Notes: generated by a model not told the origin, from the letters alone. Shown: positions 10,426 through 19,603, counted from the first letter of the stretch. The stretch is 64,000 bases of DNA from Vibrio tubiashii ATCC 19109 (GCF_000772105.1 NZ_CP009354.1:1364001-1428000), one strand, 5' to 3'. Numbers and translations are program-made.

Positions 10426-12645
10426 TTATAGATATTCCAAAGACGAACACTCTTTCACTCTAGCTACTTTCCAGCCCTTAGCTTTTAGTTCCTGAAAGTC
10501 ATCTTCTGTCCAAGAAAGGGTACTTCCTCTAAAGCCATTATGGGACTCAGGAATCGCGACACAAATCAAATGCGTAGGGCGAGTTAAGCCTACGTATAGA
10601 GTGTTTAACCAACTTTTTTGCTGAGTGGTTGCTTCTGATGTGAGTTTTGAACCAAGAAAGAATGGTTTGAGCTGGCCTAAAATAGGTCCTCTATTTGTAC
10701 AATCTAACAATAATGTGGCCGTATGGGTTTGTCCTTTAACAGAGTGGATAGTACCTAATTTAAAATCTAACTTTTTCCTTGATGGCAGAAGCTCATGTCT
10801 ATAGATGTTGGTTCTATCAACGTCTCCAGTATCACTGCTCTGAGGGGGGACATCTTCACCTTTCCATGTTAGGAACTCGAAAGAAGAGTCAACTTCTTCT
10901 ATCCCTAATAGCGATTGAATAACATCAGTCGCAATTGAGATAATGGCAGGCCATTCCGTTTCAGTTATACCCGCATTATTTGTAAGTGTGTCAACAACTT
11001 TATTCGAAAAATCTTTTGCACACTTGTCATTGATCTCTCTAACGATCGCTCTGTACTTGTTAGGAGCTGATTTAATCTTTGCGTAACGAGTCCCTTTGGT
11101 CTGTTCACTATCAACACTTACCAAATAGCACCCTTTTAAGATACCTTCCGATACTTTTTCGAGACCAGAACTTAAGCATTTAGTCTCTCTAACCAAATAT
11201 CGGGCATGACGGAAGTAACTAATCAGAGCTTTATGTTGCTGATAATCTTTCGTCATCTTGTCCGCTATATAAGGGGTAAAGTAATCTCTAATCGTTCTAG
11301 CGTAGTTACCTTCAGAAACTTCTGTATCTTTTTCTTTCTGTATATGAGAACAAATTCTGAATTTTGCTAGGTCAAGGTCAAGCTCTTCCATCTCCTTAGC
11401 AACAAGTTCTGCGAATGCCGGAATCACAGCCATTCTTGAGTCCTCATTGAATACCAAGATACAATGCCCTCTTCCCCCCTTATCATCCTGTCTTACTCCT
11501 TGCATCATAGGGCTAAGAGGGTGAGTTTCGAACTTACATGCTATATCAGACACACTCATATCAAATCGATGACTCACTGGAAGTGAGAGCCTTTCAATAT
11601 CAGATGATGGGTATGGATCTATTCCATCCGCAGCCATTGGTGGTTCAAATGTATAAATTGTTTGATTTGCATCACCAAATCGTTGTCTTGTAACCGGTTC
11701 GAGATCATCAATGTAGGACATGAATAACTCGTATAAAATAAGAGCTTGTGAGCTAGATGTATCTTGGGCTTCATCGATAAACAGCAATGGAAATCGTTTC
11801 CTAAGAATTTGGAATACATCACTCGAAGACTTCATAAGTGCTTTTGCATACACAAATAAATCACTGAAGCAAAATATCCCTTTATGAGCTACTTCCTTAA
11901 TACACTCTTTCAGCAAGCTCTCCATTGGCTCTGGTAGATCAAGAGAATATTCTTTTCCGAAGTTAACTCGAATCAAGTTGTACGACTCATCGGTAATTTT
12001 CCAACTTGAAGGAATTCCATACCTCCGTTCTTCCAAAGATTTTGCTTCGTACTCCGCTAGCCATGCAGCAGCTTTTTGATGATCCGGAGTATGCTCTCCT
12101 TTAGTTGTGACTATGTTAGTCTTCTTCTCAACCTGCTTAGCTACTAGATAGTCTGCCACCTCACTATAATTATCCTTCTGAAGTGTTCTAAGTCGCTGAG
12201 AGCGACAAAAATCATCGTCAATATTAACAATCGCAATCCCCTTGGAGTTCAAATACGGCTTCGCTAAGAACTCACTGAAAAAACTGTGGATCGTCCCAAT
12301 AAAATGGGGGCCACTTAGTAACTTTTGGCCCTCTTCAGTTTCCCCAAGTCTCTCCTGAATCTCCTCTCTAGCGGCATTAGTCATAGATAACACACAAATG
12401 CCATGTGTTTTTGAGTTCCAGTACCTAGCTAATAAAGCTAACTTTGCGACTAATACTGTAGTTTTCCCGCTCCCAGGGCATGCCTCTACATCTAAATCAT
12501 CAAGCCTTTGCAGAACAAGCAACTGATGCTCGTCAAATCCATTGTTCAGCCCGAGAATACCTTCAACCCACTGGATATCATCATCCGTAAATGGATTAGC
12601 GTCTAAGTCTTGATTGCAGCTTAAAAGCTCTCGAATATTAGTCAC
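10426..12645 (-). CDS. UvrD/PcrA-like superfamily 1 helicase, GajB-like partner of the OLD nuclease
   Basis: 739-residue SF1A helicase. Visible motifs are Walker A (CPGSGKTT, residues 56–63), the Walker B segment LLFIDEAQDTSSSQ, a GDANQTIYTFE motif, the late motif SVKGQTHTATLLLD and a C-terminal YVGLTRPTHLICVA motif VI. It starts with GTG inside the end of the upstream nuclease gene (8-base overlap GTGACTAA), so the pair is translationally coupled. OLD nuclease plus UvrD helicase is the composition of the Gabija anti-phage system, but classic GajB is about 490 residues, so this is a longer variant. Phage defence is inferred, not shown. Confidence 0.9.
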   Translation of the reverse strand: MTNIRELLSCNQDLDANPFTDDDIQWVEGILGLNNGFDEHQLLVLQRLDDLDVEACPGSGKTTVLVAKLALLARYWNSKTHGICVLSMTNAAREEIQERLGETEEGQKLLSGPHFIGTIHSFFSEFLAKPYLNSKGIAIVNIDDDFCRSQRLRTLQKDNYSEVADYLVAKQVEKKTNIVTTKGEHTPDHQKAAAWLAEYEAKSLEERRYGIPSSWKITDESYNLIRVNFGKEYSLDLPEPMESLLKECIKEVAHKGIFCFSDLFVYAKALMKSSSDVFQILRKRFPLLFIDEAQDTSSSQALILYELFMSYIDDLEPVTRQRFGDANQTIYTFEPPMAADGIDPYPSSDIERLSLPVSHRFDMSVSDIACKFETHPLSPMMQGVRQDDKGGRGHCILVFNEDSRMAVIPAFAELVAKEMEELDLDLAKFRICSHIQKEKDTEVSEGNYARTIRDYFTPYIADKMTKDYQQHKALISYFRHARYLVRETKCLSSGLEKVSEGILKGCYLVSVDSEQTKGTRYAKIKSAPNKYRAIVREINDKCAKDFSNKVVDTLTNNAGITETEWPAIISIATDVIQSLLGIEEVDSSFEFLTWKGEDVPPQSSDTGDVDRTNIYRHELLPSRKKLDFKLGTIHSVKGQTHTATLLLDCTNRGPILGQLKPFFLGSKLTSEATTQQKSWLNTLYVGLTRPTHLICVAIPESHNGFRGSTLSWTEDDFQELKAKGWKVARVKECSSLEYL

Positions 12646-14761
12646 TTTCGGTCTCCAAAAGCATTGATGGGATTACATGCTCAACTGCTTCTACCACTGC
12701 AATTGGAAGTAAATCCTTCCAATGTTCGATTCGATCCCTTTGTGTGTATCCATCACTTTCTAACTTTTGGTCCATCATTTCGAGCAACCGACCAAGGTGT
12801 TGCCCAGCCGCGGCTTTAGATGCTTTACCGCTAAGAACTAAACCAGCATGTTCGTTTTCAATATGAGTTGAAACGTTAACAGATGATAGAAATAGTTCAT
12901 AAACCTTACCTGCCAAGACTTCACTTTCACTGTACGTCCCATTCAAGTACTCATAATAATCTTCGGCAACTGAAACTATTTTTTCATGATTAGATTGATC
13001 GTAGCGCTTGGATGGTTCGGCCTTGGCAAGGCAAGCAGCGATGGTAACTTCTTTCGCTAAACCATGAAATGCAAGCGAGTACTCTAATGTCCAAGGACTA
13101 GAGTAAAAACCATTAACAAAGTCCCCTTTATACTCCCTATTGGCACTGGTCACCTTAGATTGGTCGAAGGAGTTGAGCTCAAAGCCAGAAATAACATTTT
13201 GGGGCAATTGCGAGTTAAGAAGTTCAAAGTCAACCTGTTCACCTGCTTTTAAGGATGTGTTAAAGCTATCCCACAAGTCAGATAGTTCAGTTTTGTCTTT
13301 CACCGACTCCAGATTAAGTTCCCGTGCTGCTTGATAAGGAATTAAATCTAAATCGTGTAAACACGCCACTTTAATTCCAGGGTTTGGATACTCGCTTGTG
13401 CCCGAAAAAACATTAGCATAGCGACTAAGGCCAGTGTGACCTACGTTCACTATTGATACACCGTTTTCTGTAAAATCGAGACCTAGTATTTTCGCAACCG
13501 ATGGTAATAAGAGGTTTTCTGCATCCCCCTCTACAATCATCAGACCCCTGCAGAAAAATAAATTCGACTTTGTCGCATCTATAAAACGTTCAAGAAATGT
13601 ATAGTCACCGTCTGTACTACCTGCCATGCTAAGAGGTAACACCTTACCTTTATGTACCATTACCATACACTTTATCGGTAATTTAGACGCTAGAGTGGGA
13701 CTGTGAGTTGACAATAAAACCTGTAGATGAATCTCGTGATCTTGCTTATGCTTGTTCACTTTATCTTGTAGATATTGAATTAACTTCAATTGTCTTTGAG
13801 GGTGTAAATGCGCCTCAGGCTCTTCGATTATCAATAATGCAAGTTCATCTTTAGACTCAGACAGTAATAGCATTTCACATGCTATATATAATAAATTATT
13901 CGAGCCAAGCCCACGCTTACCGCCAACGTTATCTAAAGCTATGCCTATTTTCTCAAGCATCTGCCTCTTTAACATTTCATCATCGGCGTTTGGACCAATC
14001 CCCAAATTTGCTTGAAGGTTATCACCCAACATTTGTAGGGGTTTTAGAAAGTTAACATTTAGTTCATTCGTGGTTGAATTTACAGCAGGATGACCTTCTA
14101 ATAATTGGTTAACTAGTCGAGCAATACCAACGACTCCTAACTTCTCTACTACTTCGCCAAATTTATCTTCTGACACGGCAGAAATATCTAGTATCGATTC
14201 TCCTTCATCAATCGCTGATTGCCTTTTTAAGATCTTGGAAATTCTAGAGCTCCTTCCCGCGTCCATTTCTTTTTCAGCATCTCTCAACGGACGAAGGTAG
14301 GTTGAACGCAGTTTGTCCCTTGTTTCAATATCAATTTCTCTAAGACCATGGGAACCTGTCGGATTACCAGAAAATATAGTCGTGCGAACTTTATCGTTCT
14401 GTAGCACTGCTCGTAAAGTGACCTTCAAGATCACAGGATTCTCCGTATTCTCAGGCTGATAAGTGAGATATTCAGCAAAACTCACCCGCTCTGGAAGTGT
14501 TAAACCTAAGAAAGTAACCGCAATAGAAAGACTTTTAGATTGGTCTTTTGAGTCAGAGTAATGGAAATCATCAATACTAGGTCTGATACTCTCCTGATCT
14601 CTAGTACCTAAAAGCATGCGAATAGCATCGATGATAGCTGTTTTTCCCGCATCATTCTCGCCGACTAGAGTATTAAGCCCTAGCTGTAATGGCATGACCA
14701 ATTTATCTTGCCCTGACCCGAAACATCTAAAGTTTTCTATACAAAGCTCACTTATAAACAT
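12638..14761 (-). CDS. OLD-family ATPase–TOPRIM nuclease, GajA-like
   Basis: 707-residue overcoming-lysogenization-defect family protein. An ABC-type ATPase comes first: Walker A GENDAGKT at residues 34–41, a GLGSNNLLYIA signature-like segment, Walker B with LLIIEEPEAHLHP near 310 and an STHSP switch histidine. A TOPRIM nuclease domain begins near residue 405 (IVEGDAE) and has a HDLDL acidic motif near 468. The C terminus is about 130 residues longer than classic GajA (578). In known Gabija, GajA nicks DNA when nucleotide is depleted during infection. Its partner helicase is immediately downstream. It appears A+T-richer than pheST by eye, consistent with transfer. Confidence 0.92.
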   Translation of the reverse strand: MFISELCIENFRCFGSGQDKLVMPLQLGLNTLVGENDAGKTAIIDAIRMLLGTRDQESIRPSIDDFHYSDSKDQSKSLSIAVTFLGLTLPERVSFAEYLTYQPENTENPVILKVTLRAVLQNDKVRTTIFSGNPTGSHGLREIDIETRDKLRSTYLRPLRDAEKEMDAGRSSRISKILKRQSAIDEGESILDISAVSEDKFGEVVEKLGVVGIARLVNQLLEGHPAVNSTTNELNVNFLKPLQMLGDNLQANLGIGPNADDEMLKRQMLEKIGIALDNVGGKRGLGSNNLLYIACEMLLLSESKDELALLIIEEPEAHLHPQRQLKLIQYLQDKVNKHKQDHEIHLQVLLSTHSPTLASKLPIKCMVMVHKGKVLPLSMAGSTDGDYTFLERFIDATKSNLFFCRGLMIVEGDAENLLLPSVAKILGLDFTENGVSIVNVGHTGLSRYANVFSGTSEYPNPGIKVACLHDLDLIPYQAARELNLESVKDKTELSDLWDSFNTSLKAGEQVDFELLNSQLPQNVISGFELNSFDQSKVTSANREYKGDFVNGFYSSPWTLEYSLAFHGLAKEVTIAACLAKAEPSKRYDQSNHEKIVSVAEDYYEYLNGTYSESEVLAGKVYELFLSSVNVSTHIENEHAGLVLSGKASKAAAGQHLGRLLEMMDQKLESDGYTQRDRIEHWKDLLPIAVVEAVEHVIPSMLLETESD

Positions 14762-14880
14762 AACAACTACTCATACTAAAAAATGAATGGATGTTACCAT
14801 ATATGCATTAGTAAGCATTGCACTTAATCACATTTTGGATTGACGTCTAAAATAAGCCTTTTGTTGCTTAAAGAGTACAC

Positions 14881-15015
14881 TCACGAAGCTTCAGTCACAC
14901 GCTTTCCCTGAATTTCAAAAAAACAATGTTCGCCACTCTTGATCCAATCAATGGAATAGCTCTTTGCTAAAGGAATATTAATATCTTTGCCACCAATCGG
15001 GGCTGTCAAATTTCT
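14881..15015 (-). pseudogene. Possible decayed coding fragment, unknown family
   Basis: A 44-codon minus-strand frame ends in TGA and reads PIGGKDINIPLAKSYSIDW then IKSGEHCFFEIQGKRV. A second frame just upstream (GAGFMTFIQMPLFDREI) suggests a continuing gene broken by a frameshift around 15016. I do not recognise the family. Confidence is limited because the fragment is short. Confidence 0.35.
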
Positions 15016-15177
15016 CGGTCAAAAAGAGGCATCTGGATAAATGTCATAAACCCAGCACCTTGTACTTTTACTTTTGAGATTAATAAGCCGATTCATGTCG
15101 TTTATCACTAGTTACATACGTTCTGAAATTCCCCCCACAGACACATATAGTAACTAAGTTATTGCCGACATTTTTAG

Positions 15178-15321
15178 AGAATATCGACCAACTTAGTGGG
15201 ACGGCACTCCCTATGGTCTACCGATTCAGAAGCGAACAAGAAACACATTAAGGACTACAGCATTTACTACATTGGAAACTTAGGCCACTTCCCAATGCTT
15301 GAGCAACCACACCAGTTCTAA
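15178..15321 (+). pseudogene. C-terminal relic of an alpha/beta-hydrolase gene
   Basis: The plus frame ends …HIKDYSIYYIGNLGHFPML then EQPHQF and a TAA. The G-H-F-P-M-L-E-Q-P segment with its catalytic histidine is a typical C terminus of alpha/beta-fold hydrolases (haloalkane-dehalogenase-like and esterase branches). Upstream the frame is closed by a TAG at 15175–15177 and there is no start, so only the tail survives. The rest was probably removed when the neighbouring insertion took place. Confidence 0.6.
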
Positions 15322-15327
15322 CCGTCT

Positions 15328-15362
15328 GATAGAAACCAAAGGCCTCGCAATTGCGAGGCCTT
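15328..15362. repeat. Second copy of the pheT terminator segment
   Basis: GATAGAAACCAAAGGCC followed by the TCGC hairpin matches 10310–10343 with one deleted A and one inserted A. The stem (AAAGGCCTCGC / GCGAGGCCTT) is intact but the T-run is lost (TTAGTTATT). It also lies downstream of the minus-strand permease gene, for which it could act as a terminator. Direct orientation relative to the first copy makes the pair att-like. Confidence 0.75.
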
Positions 15363-15422
15363 AGTTATTGCAGATATAACCGAGAAGTTAAATACCCATT
15401 GGCTTCAACTCGCGTCTAACGG

Positions 15423-16931
15423 TTAGCGAAAGCTAGGGATAACCGCTGGTAGCCCTGGTAGAAGCCCAACTAACGCCATCACGCTGGTTAGCACCACAAA
15501 CATAATGCTAGGCAACACCCAACGGCTCATTTTACTCAGTTCACCGCTACGTTCTTTACAACCGACTAAACCTAAGTTGTCTAACAGCATGGTTAGAGAC
15601 CAACCAAATGCAGGGTTTACTAGCGCTGATGAAAATACGACGATCGCGGCAGATTGAGTGGTTTTTCCTTCGCGCGTCATTTCCATGCCAGCTTCTAGCA
15701 ATGGGACGAATACACCAACGATTAGCGCAACACAAAGTACAGGTTGCCAGATAGCTAAATCCATCGGGTAGCCCCAAATTGCGGCGATGATGCAAAACAG
15801 AGCCGTTAGCAAAGCGCCAGCAGGAATAGGGCGTTTAGCAATTGCGGCTGGCACGATGTAAGTACCCCATGAAGAGGTAAAGTTAGTACCACCAAGCAAA
15901 GAACCAAACGTCTGACGAATAGAAGCCGTGGTCATGGTATCGTCAATGTTCATGTGCACTTTTTCCGTGCGTTCTGGGTAGCTGATTTTTTGGAACACTT
16001 GATGGCCTAAGAAATCTGGCGACCACATAGCCACAGCTAAAATAGCAAACGGCAATACCACCATGAAATGTTCAATTGTCGGTAGGCCTAACATCCAACC
16101 GGTATTTTCTCCCCACCAATACATAGGGTTAATATGAGGCAAACCAGGCTCGGTTTGGAAAGAAAACGGTGCGCCCATCGCAAAAGCTAACGTGCCACCC
16201 AGCAAGCAACTAAGAGGTACAGCTAGCCAACGCTTACGGAAATGTTCCAATAGTGCGTACAAAATAATGGTACAAAAGATCACGACGAAAGCAATGTGAC
16301 TCATACCAATTCCTTCAGCCCAAGCGAATAGCTTTTTGACTTGAGAAACGGTCCCTACAAAGCCTAGGTAGAGTAATAAGCCGCCACACACACCTTTACT
16401 GGTGAGATTTGCCAACATGCTGCCACCTTTACTGATGGCCAGCAATAAGCCAAACGCGCCAATCAGCAAGCCAAAGGCCATCGGGTGCCCGCCAGCGGCA
16501 ACAACAATAGGAATTAAAGGGATGAGTGGGCCGTGTGTACCTGCAAGGTTAGCGGTCGGCAATAGAAAGCCAGAGAAAAGAATAATGAAAACTGAAGCGA
16601 TAAGTAATTCATAACGAACATTTTCTAGAATAAACCCTTCGTTTAGCCCTAGAGCTACGGCAAAGGTTGCTGCAATAGCGCCCACCATTACCACTTTACC
16701 AATGGTCGCCGCCATTGCTGGGATGGTGTCTTCAATCTCAAATCGATAATCTTTAAACGGCAAGTTTGGACGCCAGCGTTTAGGCGACATGATTTGCAAT
16801 TCGTGCTCTAGATACTGCTCTCGGGACTCAAATTCAGAGCTTGGTTTGTGTTGTTGTTCATAACTGAGTTCATCCTCATTGGCTTGAGGCTTATCTGTTC
16901 TTATATGTGCGGACTCTAAAGTACTGCTCAT
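15423..16931 (-). CDS. DUF3360-type membrane permease
   Basis: 502-residue integral inner-membrane protein with a hydrophilic N-terminal tail of about 65 residues and roughly 11–13 hydrophobic segments from residue 75 onward. The segments LPTANLAGTHGPLIPLIPIV and GGTNFTSSWGTYIVPAAIA are Gly/Ala-rich intramembrane motifs of the kind seen in the SulP/NCS2 fold. I recall this N terminus from the Vibrio DUF3360 family, whose transported substrate is not known. It is monocistronic, starts with ATG, and sits between the two right-hand copies of pheT-derived sequence. The substrate cannot be assigned. Confidence 0.75.
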   Translation of the reverse strand: MSSTLESAHIRTDKPQANEDELSYEQQHKPSSEFESREQYLEHELQIMSPKRWRPNLPFKDYRFEIEDTIPAMAATIGKVVMVGAIAATFAVALGLNEGFILENVRYELLIASVFIILFSGFLLPTANLAGTHGPLIPLIPIVVAAGGHPMAFGLLIGAFGLLLAISKGGSMLANLTSKGVCGGLLLYLGFVGTVSQVKKLFAWAEGIGMSHIAFVVIFCTIILYALLEHFRKRWLAVPLSCLLGGTLAFAMGAPFSFQTEPGLPHINPMYWWGENTGWMLGLPTIEHFMVVLPFAILAVAMWSPDFLGHQVFQKISYPERTEKVHMNIDDTMTTASIRQTFGSLLGGTNFTSSWGTYIVPAAIAKRPIPAGALLTALFCIIAAIWGYPMDLAIWQPVLCVALIVGVFVPLLEAGMEMTREGKTTQSAAIVVFSSALVNPAFGWSLTMLLDNLGLVGCKERSGELSKMSRWVLPSIMFVVLTSVMALVGLLPGLPAVIPSFR

Positions 16932-17308
16932 TTTGATTCCTTTCGTTCACACTCTGAGGTGTGTTGTTCCAACAAACGTAATCTACTCCCGGTATTAAGA
17001 GGTAGCGGAGTAGTGAGTGATATTCGTTTCTCTACAAAGAATTCGATAAATCTCTATTGGGGGTAACTTGAGTTATTATTTAAAAGTGAAGATAACTGAC
17101 TGAGAATAGGGTCGAAAACAAGCTTGAATATCATTGGTACTGTTGTAAAAGCCTGAGGTTCACAGTTAGCAATAAAGAACAAATCACCTTGCAAAATCGA
17201 ATCGTTGAAGTTGTTAGTACCTTAAACCAAACTGAAAAAAACAAATAGTCTCAGTGGCTTAGACATTAGTCGTAGAGTTAGCCTGCAAGTATAAAGAGGT
17301 TAGATAAT
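16932..17308. other. Intergenic region upstream of the permease
   Basis: I see no gene. It presumably holds the minus-strand promoter of the permease. No convincing palindrome, RNA or integrase relic was found by eye. It ends at the left edge of the duplicated pheT 3' end. Confidence 0.5.
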
Positions 17309-17445
17309 AAGGTAAGAAGAGCTTAGCGAGTACGCTGACAACACGGTCAGATGAGCATACGCTTGAAGATGCAGACATCGCTGGCGCGGTTGACGCTATC
17401 CTTGCTGACGTATCTGAGAAGTTTGGTGCATCGCTACGCGATTAA
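17309..17445 (+). pseudogene. Duplicated 3' end of pheT
   Basis: These 137 bases align without gaps to pheT 10160–10296, including the stop codon, with roughly 16–17 differences. The frame is kept and reads [23 protein letters not shown]. Most differences cluster in the first 55 bases. The 3' part is near-identical but carries its own silent changes, as if it came from a related pheT allele rather than a fresh copy. The following bases (CTGACTAGATAG) also match the pheT downstream flank. This marks a right-hand boundary of an insertion at the pheT 3' end. Confidence 0.9.
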
Positions 17446-17464
17446 TTACCACTGACTAGATAGT

Positions 17465-17504
17465 AAAAACCTGCCTCTTTCTACACGAAATTGGCAGGTT
17501 TTTT
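17465..17504. terminator. Terminator after the duplicated pheT end
   Basis: AAAACCTGCC and GGCAGGTTTT arms flank a 17-base loop with a TTTTTT run on the plus strand. On the minus strand an A/T-rich run is also present, so it may serve the ABC permease gene that ends at 17523. Confidence 0.75.
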
Positions 17505-17522
17505 ATGGGTTGAAAACAGAGG

Positions 17523-18569
17523 TTAACTCTGATGTTGCTTGCGGCTAACCAAATGGTTAGAGGCTGCGGCTGCGAGTAGTGCGCCACCTATTACTAAAGT
17601 TTGATAGTAAGCCGGAACGAGCGTGAGCATACCGACGGTCAAAGTCATGATGATCAGCGCGCCAATAAACGAACGTAGCACTTTGCCTTCACCACCGCTA
17701 AATGCAGTGCCGCCAATCAGCACAACCAAAATTGCAGTTAGTTCCATACCATCGCCTGATAAAGGGTCACCTAAAGACATAAAACTTGCGCGAGCAATAC
17801 CGGCTAATGAGGCAGTAGCGCCAACAATGGCATAGAGAGCAAACACCACCAATCCAGTTTTAATACCAGATAGTTTAGCTGCAGTCGGGTTACCTCCTGT
17901 TGCCGCGGCATACTTACCAAGTAGCGAACGGTTTTGCAGAATAATCAGCAGAGCAGTTACGCCAACGGCAACCCAAAATGCCATTGGCAAACCAAGTAAG
18001 ACGGCATCACGGGCATAGTCGTTAAACCAACTTGGCATCTTCATATCACCCATAGATTTGATGGCAGAGACACCATCTTCCACTAACAGCAGGGCAATGC
18101 CCTTGTATAGGCTTAATGTAATGAGAGTGGCGATGACGGGGGTAATGTTAAATTTGACCACTAACAATCCGTTAAAAGCACCTAGCAGCACCCCGCACAT
18201 AACGGTGATAGAAAAGGCAGCGATGAAGGGGACACCATTAATCGCGAGCATGGCGTAGATCACGGCGGTTAAGCCCATTGTGCTGCCAACCGACAAATCT
18301 ATGTAGCCCGAGACCATGAGCAAGGTAAAGGCGCCGGCCAGAACCAGTATTGGCGCGGAAACTCGCAGAATGTTAATCACGTTCTTCTTGTACAAGAAAT
18401 TGCCGCGTTCAAACAGCGCGTACTGATCGAGGTTAACGCTACTAAGGAAGACCACAATGGCAGCTAATACAAAATAGATATAGTAATTTCTAATAAATTC
18501 AGCAACCTGACCACCTAGGGCTGGTGGAGTGCTTAATACTTTTGTTGATTCAGACATTGCATTCACCAT
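17523..18569 (-). CDS. ABC sugar transporter permease, RbsC/AraH family (second permease)
   Basis: Inner-membrane permease of a carbohydrate ABC importer, about 348 residues with 9–10 hydrophobic segments. It contains the family segments SGYIDLSVGSTMGLTA and ILVVLIGGTAFSGGEGKV (EAA-like loop contacting the ATPase). The ATG at 18569 is two bases past the TAG stop of the first permease; a GTG at 18572 and an ATG at 18557 are alternatives. It is the last gene of the minus-strand operon binding protein–ATPase–permease–permease. Two distinct permeases suggest a heterodimeric channel, as in LsrC/LsrD. Confidence 0.92.
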   Translation of the reverse strand: MVNAMSESTKVLSTPPALGGQVAEFIRNYYIYFVLAAIVVFLSSVNLDQYALFERGNFLYKKNVINILRVSAPILVLAGAFTLLMVSGYIDLSVGSTMGLTAVIYAMLAINGVPFIAAFSITVMCGVLLGAFNGLLVVKFNITPVIATLITLSLYKGIALLLVEDGVSAIKSMGDMKMPSWFNDYARDAVLLGLPMAFWVAVGVTALLIILQNRSLLGKYAAATGGNPTAAKLSGIKTGLVVFALYAIVGATASLAGIARASFMSLGDPLSGDGMELTAILVVLIGGTAFSGGEGKVLRSFIGALIIMTLTVGMLTLVPAYYQTLVIGGALLAAAASNHLVSRKQHQS

Positions 18570-18571
18570 CA

Positions 18572-19603
18572 CTATTTATTTCTAAGGGATAGAGCCCAGG
18601 TTTGAGCCGTTATTGCTAAAAAGACCGCGACGGCTTTCAAGATAAATTGCCAGTCAGGTGACAGGGTAAGGCCGGTAGCCGCGGAGGTGACCACTGCGAG
18701 AATGATCGCGCCGAAGAACATACCAATAACTGAGCCGAAGCCTCCGGCAATGGCAATGCCGCCAAGTAGAGCAATGACCAAAGCATCAAACTCCATCAGC
18801 AAACCACGGTTAGAGAAGCCAGACTTAAACTCAGAGGAAAGCAAAATGCCGACAACTCCTGCAACAAGCGCGCTAAATAGGTAGAGATAGGTAATATGCT
18901 TAGCGTTGTTAATACCGGAAAGCTTGGCCGCTTCTGGGTTTGCGCCAATCCAATAGGTAATGCGACCGAACACGGTTTTGCGTTCAATAAAGATTGCCGC
19001 AGCTAACAAAAGCAGCATAAACAGTACTGGGAACTGCATCGAGGTGCCAAACACCTTGAGATTTCCTAGATAACCAAATTCAGCGGGTAGATTGGTATTT
19101 CTTTGTGAGCCTTCAGTGATCACTTGGGCAATGCCCCTTGCGACCATCATGGTACCTAAGGTAACGATGATCGATGGGATTTTAAACTTAACCACGAACA
19201 GTGCGTTTAAACCCCCTATGGCTAAGGCTCCAACTAGGGCACCAATAATGGCTAGCCAGTATGGTAAACCTAATCCGGTAGAAAGTGCTGAACCGCCAAC
19301 TGCAGCTTGGGCGAACCAAACTGATAAGACGCCCGATAAAGCGACGATACCGCCGACGGAAAGGTCGAAATTGCCCGAGATAAGTAAGAATGAAACTCCG
19401 ATGCCCAGAGCAATCACCGACCAGTTATTGGTCACCAAGTTAAGCATGTTCTGCACTTGGAAAAAGTTTGGTACAAATACCGAAGCGACTAAAAATAGCC
19501 CGATAGCGACGCCGGCAACCAGCATCGTAATGTACATTTGGTCGCTGACTCGATTCTTAAGGTGTTGCGGAGAGGTCTCAGCACCCAGTGTAGTGTTAAT
19601 CAT
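18572..19603 (-). CDS. ABC sugar transporter permease, RbsC family (first permease)
   Basis: 343-residue inner-membrane permease with the hallmark segments SGNFDLSVGGIVALSGVL and LLGGIAIAGGFGSVIGMFFG. Its ATG overlaps the TGA of the ATPase gene (ATGA), so it is translationally coupled. It should pair with the second permease, the ATPase and the binding protein in one importer. Substrate class is carbohydrate-like by family; the exact substrate is unknown. Confidence 0.93.
   Translation of the reverse strand: MINTTLGAETSPQHLKNRVSDQMYITMLVAGVAIGLFLVASVFVPNFFQVQNMLNLVTNNWSVIALGIGVSFLLISGNFDLSVGGIVALSGVLSVWFAQAAVGGSALSTGLGLPYWLAIIGALVGALAIGGLNALFVVKFKIPSIIVTLGTMMVARGIAQVITEGSQRNTNLPAEFGYLGNLKVFGTSMQFPVLFMLLLLAAAIFIERKTVFGRITYWIGANPEAAKLSGINNAKHITYLYLFSALVAGVVGILLSSEFKSGFSNRGLLMEFDALVIALLGGIAIAGGFGSVIGMFFGAIILAVVTSAATGLTLSPDWQFILKAVAVFLAITAQTWALSLRNK

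Larger units (their letters stand above)
14762..15337. other. Relic-bearing gap between the defence genes and the second pheT terminator copy
   Basis: No intact gene is visible. It holds the promoter side of the OLD gene, a decayed minus-strand frame (14881–15015) and the 3' tail of an alpha/beta hydrolase (15178–15321). The hydrolase tail stops just left of the repeated terminator, which fits an insertion or recombination junction. Confidence 0.7.

Noticed and set aside
10297..17445. Integrase, tRNA or prophage genes in the insertion region
   Set aside because: I read all frames in this interval and saw no recombinase, phage structural gene or tRNA.
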